DNA of 64,000 nucleotides from Archangium violaceum (lineage in GTDB: Bacteria > Myxococcota > Myxococcia > Myxococcales > Myxococcaceae). The stretch lies in the NCBI RefSeq assembly GCF_016859125.1, contig NZ_CP069338.1, positions 11,287,501 through 11,351,500 of the forward strand. The letters are read 5' to 3'. The first letter of the stretch is position 1. The number at the start of each line of letters is the position of its first letter. Shown here one piece after another: positions 9,168 through 16,872 of this stretch. Under the pieces are notes generated by a model. The model searched no databases and had not been told where the DNA came from. It saw only the letters and a program-made list of their open reading frames with translations. The position numbers and the translations under genes were made by a program.

Positions 9168-9208
9168 AGCGGACCCGGCGTCCAGGCCTGGGCATGCCGG
9201 GTGCACCA

Positions 9209-9250
9209 AGACAAAGGGCCCCGGGTTCCGAGAACCCGAGGCCCTTGTCT
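9209..9250. terminator. Bidirectional hairpin terminator
   Basis: A long stem pairs AGACAAAGGGCCCCGGGTTC with GAACCCGAGGCCCTTGTCT around a three-base loop, with a single unpaired position. It sits between two convergent genes, the hydrolase and gcvP. It lacks a long T run but is strong and symmetrical. Confidence 0.75.
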
Positions 9251-9273
9251 GAATGCAGGGGAATGACGAGGCT

Positions 9274-12171
9274 TTACGCCGCCTTCGACGGCTCCGGCGA
9301 CATGTAGTCCTCGATCGGCGGGCACGAGCACACCAGCTTGCGATCGCCCAGCACGTTGTTCAGCCGGCCCACCGCCGGCCAGAACTTGTGCTCCACCACC
9401 CACGCCGCCGGGAAGGCGGCCTTCTCGCGCGAGTACGGACGGTTCCACTCCGGCGCGGTGATCACCCGGGCCGTGTGCGGCGCGTTCTTCAGGACGTTGT
9501 TGTCCCTGGGCGCCTTGCCCTCCTCGATCTCGCGGATCTCCTCACGGATGGCGATCAGCGCGTCGCACAGACGATCCAGCTCCGCCTTCGACTCGCTCTC
9601 CGTGGGCTCGATCATCAGCGTGCCCGCCACGGGGAACGACACCGTCGGCGCGTGGAAGCCGTAGTCCATCAACCGCTTGGCCACGTCCTCCACCTCGACG
9701 CCCGCCGTCTTCTTCAGCTGGCGCAGGTCCACGATGCACTCGTGCGCCACCCTGCCCCGCTTGCCGCGGTAGAGCACCGGGTAGTGCGGCTGCAGCCGCT
9801 CGGCGATGTAGTTGGCGTTGAGGATGGCCGTCTTCGTGGCCCGGGTCAGCCCCTCCCCGCCCATCATCGCGATGTACATCCACGAGATGACCAGGATGCT
9901 GGCGCTGCCCCACGGAGCCGAGGAGATCGCTCCGATGCCCTCGTTGCCACCCGTGGTGATCACCGGGTGACCCGGCAGGAACTTCGTCAGGTGGCTGGCC
10001 ACGCAGATGGGACCCATGCCCGGGCCGCCACCGCCGTGCGGGATGCAGAACGTCTTGTGCAGGTTGATGTGGCAGACGTCCGCGCCGATCTCCGCCGGCT
10101 TCGTCAGCCCCACCTGGGCGTTGAGGTTCGCCCCGTCCATGTACACCTGGCCGCCCCGCTCGTGGACGATGGCGCAGATCTCCTTGATCTCCTCCTCGAA
10201 CACGCCGTGTGTGGACGGGTAGGTCACCATCAAGCAGGCCAGGTTCGCCTTGTGCTCGTCGGCCCTGGCGCGCAGGTCGGCCACGTCGATGTTGCCGTTC
10301 TCGTCGCACTTGACGACGACGACCTTGTAGCCCGCCATCACCGCCGAGGCCGGGTTGGTGCCGTGCGCCGACGACGGGATGAGGCACACGTCGCGGTGGC
10401 CCTGGCCGCGATGCTGCTGGTACGCGCGGATGACGAGCAGGCCCGCCAGCTCACCCTGGCTGCCCGCGTTGGGCTGCAACGACACGCCCGCGAAGCCCGT
10501 CACGCTCGCCAGCATCTGCTCGAGCTGCTCGAAGAGCACGCGGTAGCCCGCCGCCTGCGAGCTCGGCGCGAACGGGTGCAGCTTGCCGAACTGCGGCCAC
10601 GTCACGGGGATCATCTCCGCGGTGGCGTTGAGCTTCATGGTGCACGACCCGAGCGGAATCATCGAGTGCGTGAGCGACAGATCACGCGACTCGAGGCGGC
10701 GGATGTACCGCAGCATCTCCGTCTCGGAGTGGTAGCTGTTGAAGACCTGGTGCGTGAGGAACGGGCTGGTGCGCCGCAGTCCCTCGGGCAGGGTGCTCTG
10801 GAGCTCCTTGCCCAGCTCGTCCAGCGTGAAGCCCAGGGGCTTGCCGCCGGCGAACACGGAGAGGATGGCCTCCACGTCGGCCGGACGCGTGGCCTCGTCG
10901 AGGCTCAGGCCGACGGCCCGCTCGTCGATGCGGCGGAAGTTCATCCCCTTGGCCTCGGCGGCCGAGAGGATTCCCCGGATGTGCGGCGGCGGAGCCTCGA
11001 CCCGGAGCGTGTCGAACACGTTCTCGTAGTTGGCGCCGTAGCCCAGCTTCGTCAGGCCGCGCGCCAGCAGCATCGTGAGCCCGTGCACACGCTCGGCGAT
11101 GGACTTCAGGCCGCGGGGCCCGTGGTACACCGCGTACATGCCGGCCATGATGGCCAGCAGCACCTGCGCGGTGCAGATGTTGCTCGTGGCCTTCTCGCGG
11201 CGGATGTGCTGCTCGCGCGTCTGCAGCGCCATGCGCAGGGCGCGGTTGCCCTGGGCGTCCTCGGACACACCGATGATGCGGCCCGGCATCACGCGCGTGT
11301 AGGCGTTCTTCGTGGCGAAGAAGGCCGCGTGCGGACCGCCGTAGCCCATGGGCACGCCGAAGCGCTGGGCGCTGCCCACCGCCACGTCCGCGCCGAGCTC
11401 ACCCGGCGGGGTGAGCATCGTGAGCGCCAGCAGATCCGTGGCCACGATGAAGAGGCCACCGGCCGCGTGCACCTTCTCGCCGAAGGCGCGGTAGTCGTGC
11501 ACCACGCCATCGGTGGCCGGGTACTGCACCAGCGCGCCGAAGTACTTCTTCGCGGACAGGTCCACCGTGCGGTGGTCGCCCACCACCACCTCCACGCCCA
11601 GCGGAAGAGCGCGGGTGCGGACCACGTCGAGCGTCTGCGGGTGGCAGGTGTCCGAGACGAAGAAGGCGCCTCCGCTCCCCTCACCCTGGGTGTGCAGCGC
11701 CAGCGCCATGGCCTCGGCGGCCGCGGTGCCCTCGTCGAGCAGGGAGGCGTTGGCCACCTCCATGCCCGTGAGGTCCATCACCATGGTCTGGTAGTTGAGC
11801 AGCGCCTCCAGACGGCCCTGGGCGATCTCCGCCTGGTAGGGCGTGTACTGGGTGTACCAGCCCGGGTTCTGCAGGATGTTGCGCAGGATGACGTTCGGGG
11901 TCTGGGTGTCGTAGTAGCCCATCCCGATGAAGGACCGGAACAGCTGGTTCTTCGCCGCGATGGACTCCAGCACCGCGAGCGCGTCGTGCTCCGACCAGGC
12001 CGCCGCCATCTTCAGCGGCTCCTTCGAGCGGATGGCAGCGGGCACCGTCTGGTCGATGAGCTCGTCGACCGAGCCCACGCCCAGGGTCTTCAGCATCCCC
12101 TGCAGTTCCTTCTCATCCGGCCCGATGTGACGGTCGGCGAACGACTCCTGGTATTTCCAATTCAAGGACAT
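9274..12171 (-). CDS. gcvP: Glycine dehydrogenase (decarboxylating), P protein
   Basis: A 965-residue single-chain P protein. It decarboxylates glycine with PLP and passes the aminomethyl group to lipoyl-GcvH. The PLP lysine is Lys706 in [16 protein letters not shown], the same number as in E. coli GcvP. The N-terminus has the family block [12 protein letters not shown], and the length equals other fused-type P proteins, so this is not the split GcvPA/GcvPB form. It is the last gene of gcvT-gcvH-gcvP, with 79 bp after gcvH. Downstream is a bidirectional terminator. Confidence 0.97.
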   Translation of the reverse strand: MSLNWKYQESFADRHIGPDEKELQGMLKTLGVGSVDELIDQTVPAAIRSKEPLKMAAAWSEHDALAVLESIAAKNQLFRSFIGMGYYDTQTPNVILRNILQNPGWYTQYTPYQAEIAQGRLEALLNYQTMVMDLTGMEVANASLLDEGTAAAEAMALALHTQGEGSGGAFFVSDTCHPQTLDVVRTRALPLGVEVVVGDHRTVDLSAKKYFGALVQYPATDGVVHDYRAFGEKVHAAGGLFIVATDLLALTMLTPPGELGADVAVGSAQRFGVPMGYGGPHAAFFATKNAYTRVMPGRIIGVSEDAQGNRALRMALQTREQHIRREKATSNICTAQVLLAIMAGMYAVYHGPRGLKSIAERVHGLTMLLARGLTKLGYGANYENVFDTLRVEAPPPHIRGILSAAEAKGMNFRRIDERAVGLSLDEATRPADVEAILSVFAGGKPLGFTLDELGKELQSTLPEGLRRTSPFLTHQVFNSYHSETEMLRYIRRLESRDLSLTHSMIPLGSCTMKLNATAEMIPVTWPQFGKLHPFAPSSQAAGYRVLFEQLEQMLASVTGFAGVSLQPNAGSQGELAGLLVIRAYQQHRGQGHRDVCLIPSSAHGTNPASAVMAGYKVVVVKCDENGNIDVADLRARADEHKANLACLMVTYPSTHGVFEEEIKEICAIVHERGGQVYMDGANLNAQVGLTKPAEIGADVCHINLHKTFCIPHGGGGPGMGPICVASHLTKFLPGHPVITTGGNEGIGAISSAPWGSASILVISWMYIAMMGGEGLTRATKTAILNANYIAERLQPHYPVLYRGKRGRVAHECIVDLRQLKKTAGVEVEDVAKRLMDYGFHAPTVSFPVAGTLMIEPTESESKAELDRLCDALIAIREEIREIEEGKAPRDNNVLKNAPHTARVITAPEWNRPYSREKAAFPAAWVVEHKFWPAVGRLNNVLGDRKLVCSCPPIEDYMSPEPSKAA

Positions 12172-12250
12172 AGTTCGAGCACTCGCAGTGCGGGTGAAAC
12201 GAATGACGGTAGTTAACAGCCCGACCGTCCCCGTTCAGACCCCGGACACG

Positions 12251-12640
12251 TCAGGAGTTCTTCAGCAGGTTCTCGTACGCGCTGGCGTCCATGAGCCCGT
12301 CCAGCTCCTTGCTGTCCGAGGGCTCGAGCTCGATGATCCACCCCGCGCCATAGGGGTCCGTGTTGATCGTCTGGGGATTGTCGGTGAGGGCGTCGTTCAC
12401 CTTCACCACCTTGCCGGAGAGCGGGGAGTAGAGCTCCGACACGGCCTTGGTGGACTCGATGACGCCGAACTGCTTGCCGGAGGTGACGGTGGCGCCCACC
12501 TTGGGCAGCTCCACGAACACCACGTCACCGAGCGCCTCCTGGGCGTGGGAGGTGACGCCCACCACCACGCGGTTGCCCTCCACGCGGGCCCACTCGTGCT
12601 CCTTCGTGTACTTCAGATTGCTGGGGTTGCTGCCGGCCAT
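12251..12640 (-). CDS. gcvH: Glycine cleavage system H protein
   Basis: A 129-residue lipoyl carrier that shuttles the aminomethyl group between GcvP and GcvT. The lipoylated residue is Lys65 in GVIESTKAVSELY. The family start (LKYTKEHEWARVEG) and end (YGAGWIIELEPSD) are intact. GAGGAG precedes the ATG by about seven bases. It lies between gcvT (46 bp upstream) and gcvP in one operon. Confidence 0.97.
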   Translation of the reverse strand: MAGSNPSNLKYTKEHEWARVEGNRVVVGVTSHAQEALGDVVFVELPKVGATVTSGKQFGVIESTKAVSELYSPLSGKVVKVNDALTDNPQTINTDPYGAGWIIELEPSDSKELDGLMDASAYENLLKNS

Positions 12641-12686
12641 GTCCGTGCTCCTCGGAAAAGGGGATGCTCAGGGGCTTGCGAATGCG

Positions 12687-13772
12687 TCAGGACTTCTTCC
12701 AGAAGGGGGTCTTCACCACCACGGCGGACACCGGACGGCCGCGGATCTCCACGTCGAAGGTCGAGCCCTCGGCGGCCAGCTCGGCGGGCACGTAGCCGAT
12801 GCCGATGGGCTTCTTCACCGACGGGCCCATGGTGCCGCTCGTCACCTCGCCCACCCGCTGCCCGTCCTTGAGGATGGGGTAGCCATGGCGGGGGATGCCC
12901 GCGCCGGTCAGCTCGAAGCCCACCAGCTTGCGCTTCACGCCCTCGGCCTTCTGCTTCGCCAGCACGTCGCGGCCGATGAAGCCGCCCGCCTTGTCCAGCT
13001 TGCAGATCCACCCCAGCCCCGCCTCGAGCGCGGTGTGCTGGTCGTCGATGTCGTTGCCGTAGAGGGCGTACTTCATCTCCGTGCGAAGGCTGTCGCGCGC
13101 GCCCAGGCCACAGGGCTTCACCCCGTCCTGCTGGCCCTCCTTCAGCAGCGCCTCCCACAGCTTCTCCGCCTCGCCGGGCGCGCAGTACAGCTCGAAGCCG
13201 TCCTCGCCCGTGTAGCCGGTGCGCGAGATGATGCACTGCACGCCCGCGACCTGGCCCTCGGTGAAGCGGTAGGTGCCAACCTTCGACACGTCCACCGGGG
13301 TGAGCCGCTGCACCAGGCCCACGGCCTTGGGTCCCTGCACGGCGATCTGCGCGTAGTCGTCGCTGCGATCCACCGGCTTCACACCCTCGGCGTGAGACTG
13401 CATCCAGGCGAAGTCCTTGTCCTTGTTGGACGCGTTGACGACGACGAGGATCCGCTCGGGAGAGAAGCGGTAGGCCACCACGTCGTCCACGAAGCAGCCC
13501 TGCTCGTTGAGCAACCCGGCGTAGACAGCCTGGCCGTCCGCGCACCTGGAGAGATCGTTGGTGATGAGTTTGTTGGCGGTCTCGAGCGCGCCCGGACCGG
13601 TGAACTCGATCTCCCCCATGTGAGACACGTCGAACAGGCCAACGGCGTTGCGCACGGCCTCATGCTCGGTGATGACGGAGCTGTACTGCACCGGCATGTC
13701 CCAACCGACGAAATCCACCATCCGGCCGCCGAGCCTGCGGTGGGCCTCGTTAAGGGGCGTACGCCGGGCCAT
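12687..13772 (-). CDS. gcvT: Aminomethyltransferase, T protein
   Basis: A 361-residue tetrahydrofolate-dependent aminomethyltransferase that releases ammonia and makes 5,10-methylene-THF. Typical blocks are RRTPLNEAHRRLGGRMVDFV, GWDMPVQYSSVITEHEAVR, LFDVSHMGEIEF and SRTGYTGEDGFELY. The start is placed at ATG 13772 (MARRTPL) because GGAGAG lies eight bases ahead; the ATG two codons upstream is too close to it. First gene of gcvTHP, divergent from metF, so the operon and the enzyme using its product share an intergenic region. Confidence 0.96.
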   Translation of the reverse strand: MARRTPLNEAHRRLGGRMVDFVGWDMPVQYSSVITEHEAVRNAVGLFDVSHMGEIEFTGPGALETANKLITNDLSRCADGQAVYAGLLNEQGCFVDDVVAYRFSPERILVVVNASNKDKDFAWMQSHAEGVKPVDRSDDYAQIAVQGPKAVGLVQRLTPVDVSKVGTYRFTEGQVAGVQCIISRTGYTGEDGFELYCAPGEAEKLWEALLKEGQQDGVKPCGLGARDSLRTEMKYALYGNDIDDQHTALEAGLGWICKLDKAGGFIGRDVLAKQKAEGVKRKLVGFELTGAGIPRHGYPILKDGQRVGEVTSGTMGPSVKKPIGIGYVPAELAAEGSTFDVEIRGRPVSAVVVKTPFWKKS

Positions 13773-13801
13773 GTTCATCTCTCCTGTGGGGGGTGAAAAA
13801 A

Positions 13802-13836
13802 CGCGCGGACTATAACCGCGCACCTCCCCCAATCAA
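13802..13836 (-). promoter_or_regulatory. Sigma-70-like promoter of gcvTHP
   Basis: On the minus strand TTGATT (13836-13831) and TATAGT (13814-13809) are separated by 16 bp, a good housekeeping promoter pointing to gcvT. The -10 box lies inside a small GCGCGG/CCGCGC dyad (13803-13821). The leader would be about 30 bases, too short for a glycine riboswitch, and none is seen. Confidence 0.6.
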
Positions 13837-13879
13837 GGTTCTCGGGAAGTCGCCTGGGACGTTCTAGACTGCTCGCGTC

Positions 13880-14752
13880 ATGAAGATTCGTAATCGTTTG
13901 AATCCGTCCAATCCGTGCTTCTCCTTCGAGTTCTTCCCGCCGAAGACGCCCGAGGGGACCACCAACCTGCTGAAGACGCTGGAGGAGCTGGCGCCCCTGG
14001 AGCCCGGCTTCGTGTCGGTCACCTATGGGGCGGGCGGGAGCACGAGGGACAAGACCCTCGATCTCGTCGCCCGCATCAAGCGCGAGACGGGCATCGAGGC
14101 CATGGCCCACCTCACCTGCGTGGGCCACACGCGCGAGGAGCTGCGCGAGCTGCTGGGTCGGCTCGCGGACGCGAAGGTCGAGAACGTGCTGGCGCTGCGA
14201 GGAGATCCACCCCAGGGGCAGACGACCTACGAGCCCGTGGAAGGGGGGTTCCGCTACGCCTCCGAGCTGGTGCGCTTCATCCGGGAGGAGGACTTCAACT
14301 TCTGCCTGGGCGGGGCGTGCTACCCGGAGGGCCATGTGGAGACGGCGTCGCGCGACGAGGACCTGCGCCGCCTGAAGGAGAAGGTGGACGCGGGCCTGGA
14401 CTTCGTCATCACCCAGCTCTTCTTCGACAACGCCTTCTACTTCGACTTCGTGGAGCGGGCGCGCCGCATCGGCATCAACGTCCCCATCGTCCCGGGCATC
14501 ATGCCCATCACCAACTTCGAGCAGGTGCAGCGCTTCACCCGCCTGTGCGGCGCCACCGTGCCCATGCGCCTGGGGCTCCAGATGGAGCGGGTGAAGGATC
14601 AGCCCGAGGCCGTGGTGCAGCTGGGCGTGGCGCACGCCACCGTGCAGTGCATGGAGCTGCTGTCGCGCGGCGTCCCCGGCATCCACTTCTACACGCTCAA
14701 CAAGTCCCCGGCGACGCGGATGATCGTGAGCGCCCTGAGGGCCCGCTCGTGA
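13880..14752 (+). CDS. metF: 5,10-methylenetetrahydrofolate reductase
   Basis: A 290-residue flavoprotein that reduces 5,10-methylene-THF to 5-methyl-THF for methionine synthesis. Diagnostic blocks are CFSFEFFPPKTPEG near the N-terminus, FVSVTYGAGGSTRDKT, LALRGDPP, and DFVITQLFFDN with PGIMPITN. Length is normal for the bacterial enzyme. There is no Shine-Dalgarno sequence; a TAGACT box at 13865-13870, nine bases before ATG, suggests a leaderless message. It overlaps the next gene by a GTGA junction. Confidence 0.96.
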   Translation: MKIRNRLNPSNPCFSFEFFPPKTPEGTTNLLKTLEELAPLEPGFVSVTYGAGGSTRDKTLDLVARIKRETGIEAMAHLTCVGHTREELRELLGRLADAKVENVLALRGDPPQGQTTYEPVEGGFRYASELVRFIREEDFNFCLGGACYPEGHVETASRDEDLRRLKEKVDAGLDFVITQLFFDNAFYFDFVERARRIGINVPIVPGIMPITNFEQVQRFTRLCGATVPMRLGLQMERVKDQPEAVVQLGVAHATVQCMELLSRGVPGIHFYTLNKSPATRMIVSALRARS

Positions 14753-15162
14753 GTGGACCTGGACTGAACGTCTCGAGGAACGATCCGCGCTGGCCCGCGC
14801 TGAAGCGGCTGCGCCCACCGGCCTTCATGCTGATGAACGTGGCCCTCATCAACATCGCCTACGCGCTGGCGATGGCGGCCGTGCTGGCGGGCTACCTGCC
14901 GGCACCACCGGAGTTCGTCACCTCGCTCCGGGGGCAGACGGACTGGGAGGCTCCCCTGAAGGTCGTTGGGGCCATCGCCACCGGGGCGCTGACCTTCTGG
15001 GGTGCGTGGAGCGCTTTCAACCTGCGCAAGTGGGCGCTCGTGGTGGTGGGCGCGGCCACCGCCGTCATCACGCCGACTCCCGTCTGCTTCGTGGGCTTCC
15101 CCTTCGCCGTGTGGATGCTGTGGGTGCTCAGCATGCCCGAGGTGCGACAGCACTTCACTTGA
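14749..15162 (+). CDS. Small hypothetical membrane protein
   Basis: A 137-residue protein, translationally coupled to metF: its GTG start overlaps the metF stop in GTGA. Three hydrophobic helices are visible, at about 28-50 (MLMNVALINIAYALAMAAVL), 72-90 (GAIATGALTFWGAWSAF) and 97-125 (WALVVVGAATAVITPTPVCF). It resembles many small myxobacterial membrane proteins of unknown role. No catalytic motif is seen. Confidence 0.7.
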   Translation: MSGPGLNVSRNDPRWPALKRLRPPAFMLMNVALINIAYALAMAAVLAGYLPAPPEFVTSLRGQTDWEAPLKVVGAIATGALTFWGAWSAFNLRKWALVVVGAATAVITPTPVCFVGFPFAVWMLWVLSMPEVRQHFT

Positions 15163-15341
15163 CCGTCCAACGGGTGGACCCGGTGGACTCATTTCACGCG
15201 AAAATGAGTCAGGGCCGAGGGGGAGATCCGCTCCCCCTGAAATCCCGAGAGGAAGTCAAATGGACCCACACAGAGCGCGCTTTTACTCCCGGGCGTGTGG
15301 TCCTATTCTCGCCGCATTCCCTCTCTCACGAGGAGTGGTCC

Positions 15342-16235
15342 TTGCAGCACCACTATGCAGACATCAATGGAATCCGCATGCACTATGTGACGCATGGTGC
15401 GGGCGAGCCCATCATCTTCCTCCATGGCTTCCCGGAGTACTGGGGCGCCTGGAAGAAGGAGCTCAACGATCTGGGGAAGGACCACTATGTGATCGCCCCG
15501 GATCTGCGCGGCTACAACCTCACCTCGAGGCCCCAGAAGGTCGAGGACTATCACATCAAGCATCTCGTGGAGGACGTGCGCGCGTTGATGCAGCACCTGG
15601 GGCTGAAGAAGTCCTCCATCGTCTGCCAGGACTGGGGCGCGCTGTTGGGCTGGAGCTTCCTGCTGCGCCACCCGGACCTGGTGACCCGGTTCGTCACCAT
15701 CAACATCACGCACCCCGCCCTGTTCGACCGGGAGCTGCGCGAGAACCCCCGCCAGCAGCTCGCGGCCCAGTACATGCTGGTCTTCGCCTCGCCGCAGGCC
15801 GAGCCGCAGCTCATGGGCGACGACTTCGCCTGGGCGAAGCAGGCCGTCATCAACGATGCACGGGCCCACGGCGCCATCCTGTCCGAGGATGACGTCGCCG
15901 AGTGGGTCGCCTCCTGGAGGCAGCCGGGCGCCATCACCGCCGGCCTCAACTACTACCGCGCGGCGAAGATGGGTCCCCCCGACGGCGAGGGCCACCCGGG
16001 CGGCAGCAATCTGCTGGAAGGTCTCAAGCCCGATCAGTACGTCGTGCACACGCCCGTGCTCTTCATCCACGGCGAGCAGGACACCTACCTGCTGGCGGAC
16101 GGGCAGCGCGGCTTGAAGGAGCTGGTGCCCAACCTCACCATCCGGCGGCTCCCCGACGCGACACACTGGGTCGCCCTGGAGAAGCCGCGGGAGGTCAGCC
16201 AGTTCGTCCGCGAGTTCCTGCGCGGCCAGGGCTGA
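15342..16235 (+). CDS. Epoxide hydrolase / haloalkane dehalogenase-like alpha/beta hydrolase
   Basis: A 297-residue alpha/beta hydrolase with an Asp nucleophile: Asp97 in IVCQDWGALLG, oxyanion motif HGFPE at 29-33, acid Asp in IHGEQDTYLL and His in PDATHWVALEKP. The HGFPE plus QDWG combination is typical of soluble epoxide hydrolases and dehalogenases; which activity applies cannot be told. A TTG start at 15342 is chosen because CGAGGAG precedes it by six bases and the product starts just before the conserved DINGIRMHYV. The upstream stretch (15163-15341) has no other feature. Confidence 0.83.
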   Translation: MQHHYADINGIRMHYVTHGAGEPIIFLHGFPEYWGAWKKELNDLGKDHYVIAPDLRGYNLTSRPQKVEDYHIKHLVEDVRALMQHLGLKKSSIVCQDWGALLGWSFLLRHPDLVTRFVTINITHPALFDRELRENPRQQLAAQYMLVFASPQAEPQLMGDDFAWAKQAVINDARAHGAILSEDDVAEWVASWRQPGAITAGLNYYRAAKMGPPDGEGHPGGSNLLEGLKPDQYVVHTPVLFIHGEQDTYLLADGQRGLKELVPNLTIRRLPDATHWVALEKPREVSQFVREFLRGQG

Positions 16236-16287
16236 GCGCCCCTCCGTCTCGATGTTGCGAGACTTGTCCGGGCCGTTGTGATTTGTG

Positions 16288-16336
16288 TGCGCCCCCTCTT
16301 CCCCCGGAGAGGGCCGGGGTGGAGCACCTCCACCCC
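16288..16336. repeat. REP-like intergenic palindrome
   Basis: A C-rich arm (CCCCCTCTTCCCCC) is followed by GGAGAGGGCCGGGGTGGAG, and then a perfect 9-bp hairpin pairs GGGGTGGAG (16316-16324) with CTCCACCCC (16328-16336). The first part resembles the palindrome at 62293-62333 in inverted orientation, so this is probably a dispersed intergenic repeat. It may also act as a terminator after the hydrolase. Confidence 0.45.
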
Positions 16337-16363
16337 TGAGTGCGAAGTGAGGAGCACACCGTC

Positions 16364-16807
16364 TTGCTGACGAGGGAGGACCGTCGCGATCTGGGCTGGC
16401 TCGGCCTGTGGGTGGCCGTGTTCGGTCTGGCGTTCGCGCCGGTGCTCCACGCCATCTACGGGCACGGAGGAGCGCGCCCCGCTTCCTCGGCGCTCGCGGC
16501 CCGGGGCTGGGTCTCCCATCAACGGGCCGACTCACGAGAGCCCCCTCCTCCCGAGCTCCCCGCTCCGCACGATGAGCGCGAGCCGCACTCGCACGCTCCC
16601 GCGGACAAGCATGACCCGGGACACGGGCCGGCCAGCCACACGCACGGGGTGGGTAGCGTCGAGCACCTCCAGGCGGTGGCGCTGCCCTCGCTCGCCCTGC
16701 CCCGCCTGCTCGTCTTCTGGCTCGAGGCCGGTACCCGGCACCTGGGACAGGAGCGCTCACGCCCGGGTGCGCCGCTCCGTCCGACCGCGATGCCTCAGGG
16801 CCCGTAG
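16364..16807 (+). CDS. His-rich single-helix protein, probable metal handling
   Basis: A 147-residue protein from the TTG start at 16364 (GAGGAG nine bases upstream; an in-frame GTG at 16340 is the alternative). One N-terminal hydrophobic helix (WLGLWVAVFGLAFAPVLHAI) is followed by a Pro/His-rich stretch, HDEREPHSHAPADKHDPGH then HTHG, and a second short hydrophobic piece. The His clusters suggest binding of a divalent metal in the periplasm. It directly precedes a TonB-dependent receptor, which supports a shared role in metal uptake. No family name is offered. Confidence 0.65.
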   Translation: MLTREDRRDLGWLGLWVAVFGLAFAPVLHAIYGHGGARPASSALAARGWVSHQRADSREPPPPELPAPHDEREPHSHAPADKHDPGHGPASHTHGVGSVEHLQAVALPSLALPRLLVFWLEAGTRHLGQERSRPGAPLRPTAMPQGP

Positions 16808-16840
16808 GAGACACCGACGTTCCAGATCGGTCCGTCTCTT
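16808..16840 (+). terminator. Hairpin between the His-rich gene and the receptor
   Basis: GAGAC (16808-16812) pairs with GTCTC (16834-16838), with an inner CCGA/TCGG pair, followed by a short T-rich tail. It could terminate the His-rich gene or act as an attenuator reducing receptor expression. Confidence 0.4.
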
Positions 16841-16872
16841 TCGTTCCCCTCTTGTCTCGAGGTCGTTCCCCC

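Noticed and set aside
9253-12216. A long open frame on the plus strand opposite gcvP
   Set aside because: It is composition-driven. The minus strand has a full GcvP with the PLP lysine at the conserved number, while the plus-strand product is Arg/His/Val-rich with no family resemblance.
13773-13879. Glycine riboswitch ahead of gcvT
   Set aside because: The leader predicted from the promoter is about 30 bases and lacks the aptamer core, which needs roughly 100 or more.
16808-16872. Cobalamin riboswitch ahead of the TonB receptor
   Set aside because: Only 65 bases are free, with no B12-box-like sequence; a simple hairpin explains the structure.
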